Below, in pieces: positions 33,310 to 43,104 of a stretch of 64,000 nt of DNA. The stretch's first letter is position 1. Every line of letters starts with the position of its first letter. The stretch covers positions 146,099 through 210,098 of the forward strand of contig QZCP01000712.1 in NCBI GenBank assembly GCA_003956705.1. Direction: 5' to 3'. Source of the stretch: Brevipalpus yothersi (lineage: Eukaryota; Arthropoda; Arachnida; Trombidiformes; Tenuipalpidae). The notes beneath the pieces are model-generated. The model did no database searches. It saw nothing but the letters and a program-made list of their open reading frames with translations, and had not been told where the DNA came from. The translations under genes were made by a program, and so were the position numbers.

Positions 33310-35444
33310 TCAGCCGACCGAACTTACAATAGGGAGCTCGCTCTGGTCAAAAGGAGCTAAGCCCTCAAAATTTATCCTGTTAGAATATTTGGCAAGTAAG
33401 AATAAGGTGCTTATACCTAGAAGTATTCCAATATTTTGTAAAATTAAGGCCTGAATCATTTTCCCGCTCGATTGAGCTAGAGCTTCATCAAGAGCTGCGC
33501 TCAATTCCGCCATCATATCAACCAAAGCGATGTATAGAAACATGCCACCTGCGAGTGCAAAAATGTAGGTACTCCCGGCTGCAGAGTCTCCTATGATGAT
33601 GCCTAAAATCATTCCTAGATAACAAGTACAAGCGGACAGGAAATTGTAACCAATCGCTTGTCGAAGCGTCATTCCCGAACTCAAAAGTACTGCAAAATCA
33701 CCGAGTTCGTGTGGAAATTCTTCACATATAACGGCAACTGATGTGCTTATACCAGTTAAAATCGAATTGGAGAAAGCAGCTCCTGTAAAGGACAAATGGG
33801 CAAAAAGGAAGTTAGAGAGGGAACTTTTTTGTTCTGAAAAGCCAGTAAACTTCTGAGTTCATTCATCATCGTTAGGATTTGATTGAGAACAACCATTGAT
33901 TGTGAGCAATCATTGAATTATGATGTTGAGTGTACGAATGGCATAAAAATCATAAACAAATAAAGGTTCATGATGATAGTCCACTTTCATACATGATCAA
34001 TCATTTTTAAATTGCTCCAAGAGAATTAAAATTTGATCATTAAAACTTGATCATACCTCAAACTACAACCCTAAAAAATTAATGGATTTGTTCTCGGTCA
34101 ATCGAAACAAGGAAAAAACTTACCAACAGATAATCCATCAATAAAATTATGCAAGCCATCGCCAAGAATTATCATCCATGCCACAGTTGCAATTGTTTGC
34201 TCTCCGCCGGAAGCAGATGGATCAATGAAATGAGAATGGAAGTGTTTGTTGAGCGACGATGTACTACTTCCCTTCTTATCAGATGTAGGATTGTTGTTTG
34301 CATTTGAAAGGCTTGTCTCCATCAAGTGATGACTAGATTGAGCATCATTTCCAGGCGTTTGACTTTTTTCATCATCGCCCATGTCTCGAAAATATACGTG
34401 CTTCATGGCATTGAAACCGTTGGCAAGGTTGGTGGGATCACTGTTGGAGGAGGGTAAATTAACTTGGGCCAACTTCCTTTTTCGTTTGAAATCGGCAGCA
34501 ATTTTCATAATCCTCTCAGACCAAAAGAAGAGATATATGCCACCAAATATTATGAGAGCTTTCCAAAGGAAATCGTGCGATGGATATTTGATCACCAGAT
34601 CAAAAGCTTGGGGAATTAAATGAAAAATAGCACTTCCTACAAGGCTTCCCACGGCAAGACCTTCAAACAGATTCATCATATTTTGGAATGAATTTTTGTC
34701 AATGAAAGGCATGATCATCACTCCAACAAGAGAACAAAACGAAATGATAGTGACAAAAAGAATAGCGAATCCCCAAACAGAGCCACTGGATGGGCGAGCT
34801 TGATTAATGTCATCAGCAACAAAATCTTGTGAGCACTTGGAATCGTGTAATTGGAACATCATCACAGGACATAATTTCACGATGGAATTGCTTACACGGA
34901 GGTCAGATCTTTCTTCTGAATCACCGTTGGAGGAACCTTTTTTACGAATCAAATCGAGCATCTCCTCGCTCGATTGGCAGCGCGAAGCTTCATGACAGAT
35001 CTGTTTTAACTTATTGCGCAAAGCTTCGCCATTGGACTGAGATTTTAATTCCGAAGAATTTGATCCAGAAGAAGATCCGATAAGGTCAAGATATTCCACT
35101 GTTTCTTGATCACAGTCGATACTCCCTCGCGTCATTTTGTCTGCCCCAGGACGGAGATCATCGAAAAAACGTAAGAAATTAGCTTCCGTAAGATTTTTGG
35201 AGCACCGAGCATCATCTCTAGTATTGTGACGATCACCGGAACTAGATTTACACCTATCATTACTGAATATGCTTAGCAAAAAATAAGATAGAGCCTCGAT
35301 ATCTTCAAGAGTTTGTATTAGAGGCTGATCTTGAAGAGGATTCGTCTTGATTGGTGATGTTGAGCCAAATACTTGGAGAGGAAATACTGAAATCAAGGAT
35401 GAAATGTAGACTAGTAGAATGGAGAGGGTAGTAGAAGGAACCAT
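33310..35444 (-). CDS. ZIP metal transporter, SLC39A8/SLC39A14 type
   Basis: Imports Zn2+, Mn2+, Fe2+ or Cd2+ into the cytosol. Two exons, 35444-34124 and 33782-33310, give 597 residues. A signal peptide (STTLSILLVYISSLISVFPL) precedes a long extracellular domain with paired cysteines. Membrane segments start at SVWGFAILFVTIISFCSLVGV. A His/Ser/Asn-rich cytosolic loop lies before the metal-binding helices: WMIILGDGLHNFIDGLSVG in TM4 and EEFPHELGDF in TM5. In most LIV-1 ZIPs the latter reads HEFPHE; glutamate at the first position is diagnostic of ZIP8 and ZIP14, which accept iron and manganese. The C-terminal helices include IFALAGGMFLYIALVDMM. A possible donor at 33322-33327 could add a different tail. 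It converges on SETDB and diverges from RXR. Confidence 0.93.
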
Positions 35445-36742
35445 TCTGATTTTTCTTGCTCTTTTTATCGCTAATCAAACCAATCATCAAGTGTCAACGA
35501 TATTGACGTTGGCAAATATGAAGCCTCTATCACGGACAAACGTACAAACTTTAGGTTTCAGTGCTAGAAGTAGGAGAGAGAAAAATCATATACATCAGAC
35601 TCGTGACTAGCTCATTTCAACAAAATAGCTATAACGTAGCAAGAATATCCTAATTGTGGCATTCTCAAAATTACCTGGAAATTATTGTCACAATTATCAC
35701 AGTTGTAATGATGATGATTGCGATGTTACAGTTGTTTTGGTGAATAAGAACAAGAAATAAGAAGAAGGAGAAGGAGAAAAAAAAAATCTTATGTTATCGT
35801 TCCATCCATCAATGGACTCTAGAAGCCCGAGAGAAAGACATTCTTCGGATGTTGTAAATGTTGATGACCTATCAGTAAACTGGTTTGCTTATTCAATCGA
35901 AAATATCACTCACAAGTCAAGTTACCAATGGACCAACACTTATTCAAAAATTGTTGATCAATAAACAAGTAGAAGAAGACAACTTTACCAGGGATGATGA
36001 TAAAAAAGAAAAAATGATCCGCCGAACTTGTTCGTCCTGAGGTGACATGAGCGAATGAGAATCACTTTCTTCTCTGTCTTTCTCACTCAAACATAACTAC
36101 CACAACCACTGTATCACACACACACATACACAATCGAAGGAGCATCTTATCATCAATCTAAATTGGAGTACAATTAACTGATACACACATAAATCGATAC
36201 GACTGTGTGTGTGTACGGTGCTGATTTGCTTGTTAGTTTGCACAATCTTATGTCATCATCGTGACCTCAGACTTTTATACACACTCTGTTTACTTTCTCA
36301 AGACATTTGCGAAGATGTTTAAACTTCTCTCTCTCTCTCTGATAGCCAATAGATGGCGCGCAAAATGAGGAAGCAATTTTTTAACATGTAGTGAGCTAAC
36401 AGCCTTTAGTAAGTAAGGTTCAACAAACCTTGCTTTAAAGTGAGAGAAGTGAAAAATGAATGTTAAAAGTGTTTGATAAAATGTATGTAATTTTTTTGAC
36501 TTTGTTTTAATTGTTACCATTTGTTAATTGTGGTATACATTATTGATTATGTTATATTGAGGAATGATAGTGGGCTTGTTGAAGTATACCACTATTCATT
36601 CGTATCAATATAGTTTCAACATCGATTCGGTGGTGATTTGGTGATGGTGGTGGTGATTATTGCATGTGGAAGACGAGTTTTCTGATTTTTCATTCCAACT
36701 TGCGACTTTTGGGCTGTTGGACTGTGTGTTAATGTTAATGAA
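35445..36742. promoter_or_regulatory. Divergent spacer between the ZIP gene and RXR
   Basis: About 1.3 kb holding both promoters and 5' UTRs. CA runs lie at about 36115-36131 and a TG run at about 36203-36216. No exon recognised. Confidence 0.4.
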
Positions 36743-38143
36743 ATGAATGATAGATCTTCACCTCAAGTTGCAAATTCTCCCAATCAAAGATATCCACCGA
36801 ATCATCCTCTCAGTGATTCGAAGCATCTCTGCTCTATTTGTGGTGATCGTGCATCAGGCAAGCATTATGGAGTTTATAGGTATGTGCATTTACACTACAC
36901 TAACATGAATGAGTGTGTGTGTGTGAGCGAGAGCTTTTTTTCATGTTACAAGGCGTCAATGTACGGGGCAATGCATTGATTCCTTTACTACTACTATGTT
37001 TCGGTTAGCTAATCAACTTTTCATTTTCCCTCCTCTCAAATATGTTTAAAGCTGTGAAGGATGCAAAGGTTTCTTCAAACGAACTGTTCGCAAAGATTTG
37101 ACATATGCATGTAGGGAAGAAAGAGCATGTATAATCGATAAAAGACAAAGGAACCGATGTCAGTATTGCAGATATCAAAAATGTCTCATTATGGGAATGA
37201 AACGAGAAGGTGAGTGACCTGCCATTCACATAACCAGAAATGTGAGTTTTATAAATCACAATCTTTTCTTCTTTGCTCTTCTTTTTCTTCTCCTTTATGG
37301 CTTCTCCAGCGGTTCAAGAAGAGCGTCAAAGAAACAAAGAAAAGAACGAAAACGAAGTCGAGAGTACCAGCGGCTCGCAGAATGAGATGCCCATCGAGCG
37401 CATCTACGAAGCTGAACTGCGGGTAGAACAGAGAAATGAGGGACCTCAGGTGGGTAAACTTTCATTTCAACTAGCGAATATATTTTCTTCTACCTTCAAT
37501 TTCATCACTTTGCATTTTGTGCTTTTTGATTTCTCATATTCAGGACTCTGTTAGCAATATTTGTCAAGCAGCTGATCGGCAGCTACTGCAATTGATCGAT
37601 TGGGCAAAACATATTCCTCATTTCTCTGAGCTACCTCTCTCAGATAAAATAGTCCTACTCAAATCTGGCTGGAATGAGCTGATGCTTGCCGGATTCTCCC
37701 ACCGTTCCATGAATGTAAAGGATGGCATTGTTCTAGCGTCCGGCTTGGTTCTACATCGAAGCAGTGCTCATCAAGTTGGACTGGGTGCCGTGTTTGATCG
37801 TGTACTGACAGAACTAGTGGCTAAGATGCGAGAAATGAAAATGGACAAGACTGAACTAGGCAGTCTTCGCTCAATTGTTCTATTCAATCCTGAGGCCAAA
37901 GGACTTAAGTCAGTTACTCAGGTGGAAAATTTAAGAGAAAAAGTTTATACTGTGCTCGAAGACTATTGCAAGCAAACATACCCTGATCAGTCAGGAAGAT
38001 TTGCCAAATTACTTTTGCGTTTACCCGCATTACGGTCTATTGGGCTGAAATGTTTGGAACATCTGTTTTTCTTTAAACTTATCGGAAATACCTCAATTGA
38101 TAATTTCTTATTATCGATGTTGGAGTCCTCATCAGATTCTTGA
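36743..38143 (+). CDS. RXR: Retinoid X receptor / ultraspiracle nuclear receptor
   Basis: Obligate partner of the ecdysone receptor and other nuclear receptors. Four exons, 36743-36879, 37052-37209, 37310-37449 and 37544-38143, give 344 residues. A short N-terminal domain (about 29 residues) precedes the DNA-binding domain with both zinc fingers: [20 protein letters not shown], whose P-box CEGCK is the RXR form, then CQYCRYQKCLIMGMKRE. A Lys/Glu hinge follows. The ligand-binding domain shows the signature HFSELPLSDKIVLLKSGWNE and ends LRSIGLKCLEHLFFFKLIGN then NFLLSMLE. The activation helix reads FLLSMLE where RXR normally has FLMEMLE. Otherwise the domain is well conserved. Which chelicerate or insect group it resembles most cannot be told by eye. 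Confidence 0.96.
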
Positions 38144-38785
38144 AGCGTTAATTCACTTTCTTTGGACCATTTTTGATTATACATAGTCTATTGATAATTT
38201 GGAAAGAGAAAAGAAACCAGCTTGATCCTGCCTTTCTGTATCCAACACTTGACGAAGAGATCGATTCTGAATCACCTCTTTTGGGCTGCTCTGATGGTCG
38301 ACTTAATGTCAAGGAGGATTTGTGTTGCTCTCATCAAGAAGCCTGTTTCATTATACTCCTCATTCATCTTTATTCGCTGCTTTTATTCCCCTCATTATGA
38401 ACGAATTGAGAACCATGTTCTTTTTTTCTCAACTGTTTCTAAAGTTCATCTTTCACACATTCAACCTCCCCTCACAAAATCAACCCATTTGTAATTTTAA
38501 ATGAGTGTAAACTGAAGAATGTTCAGCTTATCATATAGGCACTAGCTCATTAGTGACTAGATCATGTGGTAAATTTTGGAATGAAAAGTATTAAACGAAA
38601 TTCTCCTCATGAACTAATGATTTCATTCAAGATCATTCTCCTACTAGCCAACCAATGGATTTAAAGTTTGGGATATTCAGCTGATCGGGAAATCTGGGTT
38701 GATTATCATCAATCACGGTGTACCGAGAAATTACCAATGACAAAAAATGATTATGTGTACAACAATTTATTCTTAGAGAACGAGA
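38144..38785. other. Convergent 3' region of RXR and RPL9
   Basis: Presumed 3' UTRs. The complement of an AATAAA polyadenylation signal for RPL9 lies at 38766-38771. Confidence 0.5.
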
Positions 38786-39349
38786 TTATTCGCTTATTGT
38801 GGTCTTCTCGCTCACATAAATACCATCTAAGAATTGACGAATATCTTTGTGCTTGACAGTAGTCGATTGCTGAATCTGGGCAGCGCATCTTGATACCAAT
38901 TCGATGTCGTTTCCTTCCAAGATTAGTTCATCTTTTTGAGCTGTTGAATTGTAACACTTAACGCCAGGTTGAAGTTTAACTCGTCTGATGAACTTTTCAC
39001 CAAGGAAGTTACGAATCTCAACCAAAGAATTATCATTCTGCATGGTTACGTTAATGGGGAAATGAGCGTACACAGAACGCATCTTGTATTTAAATCCTTT
39101 GGTGACTCCTTTAATCATATTCAAGATATGAGTACAAACGGTCCTGACGAGAGCCAATTCCTTCTTTCGACCAAACCATTTTCTGACCATCAACTTTTTC
39201 TTGCCAATCATTGCCATTTGTAAATGATTAGCAGCAAATGATCGTGTTAAGGTTCCACGAGGCCCGGTCACACGAACAACACAGTTTCTGACCGTTACGG
39301 TCACACCCTTTGGGATTTCAACTTCTTGTTGTGATTTAATGGTCTTCAT
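38786..39349 (-). CDS. RPL9: 60S ribosomal protein L9 (uL6)
   Basis: Structural protein of the large ribosomal subunit near the GTPase centre. The uninterrupted frame gives 187 residues, close to the animal norm of about 190. Hallmarks are VEIPKGVTVTVRNCVVRVTG, the GPRGTLTR turn, VRTVCTHILNMIKGVTKGF, KMRSVYAHFPINVT and IRNFLGEKFIRRVKLQPG. The C-terminus is SRCAAQIQQSTTVKHKDIRQ then FLDGIYVSEKT. The start is fixed by the usual MKTI leader. No intron interrupts the coding part. A decayed copy of its 3' half lies on the other strand 1.4 kb away. Confidence 0.97.
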   Translation of the reverse strand: MKTIKSQQEVEIPKGVTVTVRNCVVRVTGPRGTLTRSFAANHLQMAMIGKKKLMVRKWFGRKKELALVRTVCTHILNMIKGVTKGFKYKMRSVYAHFPINVTMQNDNSLVEIRNFLGEKFIRRVKLQPGVKCYNSTAQKDELILEGNDIELVSRCAAQIQQSTTVKHKDIRQFLDGIYVSEKTTISE

Positions 39350-39699
39350 AATGGATGCATACGAGAATAAAACTCGTCTAATTAAACTATTAAATTAACA
39401 CAGCCACAAAATTACAAAACTATGTCCAAGCAAGCAAAAAGACGGCAAAATCTGCTAGCAGGAAACGGAAATGGACAAAACAATCACATCTCGCTCGTGG
39501 CTCCATCTTCCAGAGCATTATACAGCCAGTTTCGAACTTTGTTTTGATTGCGACTTTAAACTTAGATGTGAACAACATCATCAATTCATGATCATCTTGA
39601 TCTTGTTCTGTGGTTAATATTTGCTTGATTGATTGCATGCTGTAACTAAAATTCGATTGTTGATAGTGTAGGTGTAGTTCTCTCTAGTTGTTGGTCAAC
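39350..39699. promoter_or_regulatory. Shared divergent promoter of RPL9 and KIN17
   Basis: Start codons on opposite strands are only 350 bases apart, so the promoters must be compact or shared. No canonical TATA box seen. Confidence 0.45.
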
Positions 39700-40374
39700 A
39701 TGCCTAAACACGAGCCTATGACCGCCAAAGCGATTGGTAAGAGAATCAAATCCAAAGGACTACAGAAGCTTAAATTTTATTGTCAAATGTGTGATAAACA
39801 ATGTCGTGATGCTAATGGTTTCAAGTGTCATACTACATCAGAGTCTCATCAGAGACAATTGCTGCTGTTCGCTGAGAATCCAAACAAATTTTTGGATGAA
39901 TTTTCACGTGATTTTTTGAGAGATTTTTTGCTTTTGCTTAGAACCAGATTTGGTACACGTAGAGTGCATGTTAATGAGGTGTATCAAGAGCATATAAAGG
40001 ATAGAAACCATATTCACATGAATTCCACTCGATGGCATACGTTGACGGGATTTGCTCAATGGCTGGGACGTAAAGGTATATGTACTGTGGATGAGAGTGA
40101 AAAAGGATGGTTTATCGCCTACATTCCTCGTGATCCGGAGACTATGAAGAGACAAGGAGATGAAAGTAGGAATAAGAAAATTGAAAAGGACCATGAGGAA
40201 CGCATGGCTCAAATAATACAGCAACAGATAGAACATGGAAAAAAAGGTGAAGAAGAAAAGCCTCCGGAGAAAGAACCTGAACCAATTCAGATGCCACTCG
40301 AGAAAGATGAAAGTACAAAAATAAAATTCAGTATCCCAAGCAAGAAGATAAAGCTCCAGAGAATCCGTTGCTAA
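39700..40374 (+). CDS. KIN: KIN17-type DNA/RNA-binding zinc finger protein, C-terminally short
   Basis: KIN17 binds curved DNA and RNA and takes part in replication, repair and splicing. The single-exon frame of 224 residues starts at ATG 39700 (MPKHEPMTAKAIGKRIKSKG). It has the C2H2 zinc finger YCQMCDKQCRDANGFKCH, where SESHQRQLLL supplies the last histidine, and the winged-helix domain with RFGTRRVHVNEVYQEHI, HIHMNSTRWHTLTGFAQWLG and WFIAYIPRDPETM. A Lys/Glu-rich stretch follows and the protein stops at LQRIRC. Animal KIN17 is about 390 residues and ends with tandem KOW/SH3-like domains; these are absent. An AATAAA at 40395-40400 sits just after the stop. Either this lineage has a short KIN17 or the gene was cut by the insertion behind it. 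Confidence 0.88.
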   Translation: MPKHEPMTAKAIGKRIKSKGLQKLKFYCQMCDKQCRDANGFKCHTTSESHQRQLLLFAENPNKFLDEFSRDFLRDFLLLLRTRFGTRRVHVNEVYQEHIKDRNHIHMNSTRWHTLTGFAQWLGRKGICTVDESEKGWFIAYIPRDPETMKRQGDESRNKKIEKDHEERMAQIIQQQIEHGKKGEEEKPPEKEPEPIQMPLEKDESTKIKFSIPSKKIKLQRIRC

Positions 40375-40439
40375 TGAGCAAAATAAGCTTGTGAAATAAA
40401 TACGATCCCAAAAGAGGCATCAGCAACTTTCATCGGAGT

Positions 40440-40790
40440 TCGGTTCTACACATGGCTCGAATTGGACAGACGCAGAGATAGAGTTTCTGGACAGCGCGGC
40501 TCATCCTCAAGCTTCGATCAACCCTTCAGAATAAGGATGAAGTCTGGAATTTTCGCGTTCAAAATGCAACATTTGACGAGTTGCACTTCAACCCGGCACT
40601 AAATGCTCCAATTCAGCAACTCAGAAAGATGAAGGGAAGCGATATAGAGCTGGTATCAAGATGTGATGTCCAATTCTAGCAATCAACCAACGCCAGAGAT
40701 ACATGTCAGTTCTCTGATGGTATTTGTGTGAACTAGAAGACCACAATATCTGAATAGTCTCATTTTTTAAGAATAAATTGTTGTACATAT
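40440..40790 (+). pseudogene. RPL9 processed pseudogene, 3' half
   Basis: The sequence aligns with the sense strand of the RPL9 gene at 38786-39349 from about codon 100 to beyond the stop. Read in the gene's frame it gives SDIELVSRC (gene: NDIELVSRC), then DGIC for DGIY, and KTTISE followed by a stop, with two in-frame stop codons, a small deletion and shifts. Homology continues through the 3' UTR: TAAGAATAAATTGTTGTACA at about 40768-40787 is identical to the gene and covers its polyadenylation signal. It fades about 10 bases past AATAAA+TTGT, where an AT/CA-rich run begins. That is what an old retrocopy with a decayed poly(A) tail looks like. The upstream boundary is vague. It cannot make L9. 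Confidence 0.85.
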
Positions 40791-41374
40791 ACATATACAC
40801 ATATGTACTTGTTTGTGTCCTCATTTTCCTTTTGTTTTCCATTCCTTGTCTTACACATATTTCCACACCTTGTTATCTTGCTTTCCTTTTTGCGTCTTGG
40901 CTCAGAGTATTGCTCTTGGGAAAATTTCTTCGAAATGTCTGAATCGACACTGATACTTCCAACTTATTAGTGCTGAGTGAGTATAAGTATGAATGGCCAC
41001 TTCCATTTGCAATGATGAACGAAGCAGCTACGTCGTACCATTGCGGCCAATCAAAATACCAATGTTATCAGTTTATTAGCAGTTACCTCCTACGACTGAT
41101 TGTTGACAAGAAAAAAGATTCCACTTGTTCATAAACTTCTTCTCCAATGTGTATGATATTATCTCTCTTGCTGCAAGTTTTTTCTTTCCCTCGCTCTCAA
41201 AGAGAGAGAAAGAGAGGCGGAGGCACAACGAAAAGACAGAAACAAGCCTAAAAAGATTAAGATAAGTAATCAAGAAGATTTTCCAGAAAACAATTGACGC
41301 ATAAAGATAGATATGCTATTACTAAAAACACATTGTTTTGTGTTGTTGCCCATACTAATCTGGTAAATGACTAA
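40791..41374. other. Spacer before the mitochondrial carrier gene
   Basis: AT-rich DNA with the promoter of the carrier gene. A GA run faces a short CT stretch at about 41186-41217. No exon seen. Confidence 0.45.
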
Positions 41375-42775
41375 ATGCCTTTCATTGATTTTGTGGCAGG
41401 ATGCTGGGGAGGTCAGTAGTCACGAGGATGATTTTTTTCACTAGGTTTCTCTCTCTTTCTCTCTTTCTCTCTTTCTCTCTCTATCTTCTTTGCCCTCACA
41501 ACCCATCTACCTCTTTTTTCTCATCACTGATTCCAATATCTCTTATCATCTTCTCACCGATAAGATTTAACGAAAAACTTTGACTTCTCTGTTGCTCGCA
41601 TGTACCAGGAGCTTTTGGAGTGCTCGTTGGACATCCATTAGATACGATCAAAGTGCGCCTGCAGACTACTCATAATGAAAGAGTGAAACTATCCGAATTG
41701 TACAATCGAAATCAAAAGGTGAGTGGAAAACTCTTCTATTCTCTCTCAAGTGGATAGAATCGATCTTGAAATATTCCATTTTCTTTTTCCTTCTCTCGAA
41801 AACGAATGAATCTTCAAGCTAGGAGGCCTTTTCAATGGAATGTCATCACCACTCGCCTGCTTGGCGTTCGTTAATGCAATTGTTTTCGGTTCATATGGAT
41901 CCATCAACGAGGCTCTCAAGAAAAAGAATGGGTTCAGCGAATCTGAGAGTACCATGATCAAAATGAGGAGAGAATTTGTGGCTGGATCAGTGTCCGGTAT
42001 AGCTCAATGTCTGGTCTCTTGTCCGATGGAGCTAGTGAAGTGCCGAATACAGGTCTATTCTTCCACAACCGGAAATTCAGTAACCGTTCTTGAAACTATT
42101 CGTCGGATAAAAAAGCAAGAAAAAGGATTGTTGAGAGGAGTTTATCGTGGCTTAGGAGCGACATTACTTCGTGATGCCCCAGCCTTCGGTATATACTTCT
42201 CTTCCTTTCAATTTCTCATCGATACTTTCAACGTATGTAACATTCTTCGTGTTTGTGCTCGCAAAAATCGTAAACTAAATCGATTGAAAAAATGAGGCAA
42301 GAGTATGGCTCAGATGAACAATAAAAAATTGCTCTCATATCATTTCACAAGAAGAAATTAGATAGTGGAAAAAATCATCATCAAGGAGCTCTCATTTCGT
42401 CACTTATCTTATAAAATTTTTCTTTCACTTCGTTTCTAGGTGACGTCTGGTAATTCTCAGTCTCAAGGATCTTTGTTGATGGCGGGCGGCTTAGCCGGCA
42501 CCTTGTCATGGCTTCTAATTTATCCGGCAGATGTGATCAAAACTCGAATTCAGATCGATGGATCCAAATATGACTATTCTCTCCGGAAATGTTGTCAAGC
42601 AATGTTACGGGAGAGTAATGGGCATTACAAAATTTTTTTCAAAGGTTTCACACCAACTTTGCTGAGAGCATTCCCAGTGAACGCGATCACATTTTTCGTT
42701 GTAAGAAAAACTTTCGATGTTTATGAAAATCATTTTTCTTCTGATCTGCCCAGCGATAACAAGCAAAACTCATAA
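41375..42775 (+). CDS. SLC25A29: Mitochondrial carrier, SLC25A29 (basic amino acid) type
   Basis: Inner-membrane exchanger, in vertebrates for arginine and lysine. Four exons, 41375-41411, 41609-41718, 41819-42232 and 42440-42775, give 298 residues. The first exon encodes only MPFIDFVAGCWGG. The three repeats carry the carrier signature: HPLDTIKVRLQ, CPMELVKCRIQ and YPADVIKTRIQ. Typical SLC25A29 wording is seen in LVGHPLDTIKV, MSSPLACLAFVNAIVFGSYG, RGVYRGLGATLLRDAPAFGI and LLRAFPVNAITFF. The first matrix loop (between KVRLQ and GLFNGM) is about nine residues shorter than in the human protein. Intron 1 contains a CTCTTT-type repeat at about 41446-41482. SLC25A45/48 are the nearest alternatives. 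Confidence 0.85.
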
Positions 42776-43104
42776 CGACATTCAATTGCTGCTCATGAGA
42801 GCAGAATATAGGCCGCTAATTTGGATCAGAATAGTACAAGCAATCATTCCAAGCGTTACAATCGAAAAAAATGAATCAGACAAGATGGTTTTAAAGATTA
42901 ATTGTCAAGAGTGTTTCATAATTTTCCTAATTTGCGAGATATACATTTAGATCACAGTCTTGTTTTATTTTATGATTTATATCACTCCCAAAGAAATCCA
43001 AATAAACTGAGGGACTCCTGGATGGAGACATCTATACATGAATGAGTACTCAAAAGTGTCATCAAAAGTTTGTTCGATGTAAAAAAACTGTTTGACTTGC
43101 TGTC
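42776..43104. other. Convergent 3' region
   Basis: Presumed 3' UTRs of the carrier gene (+) and RRP12 (-), with AATAAA near 43001. Nothing else seen. Confidence 0.5.
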
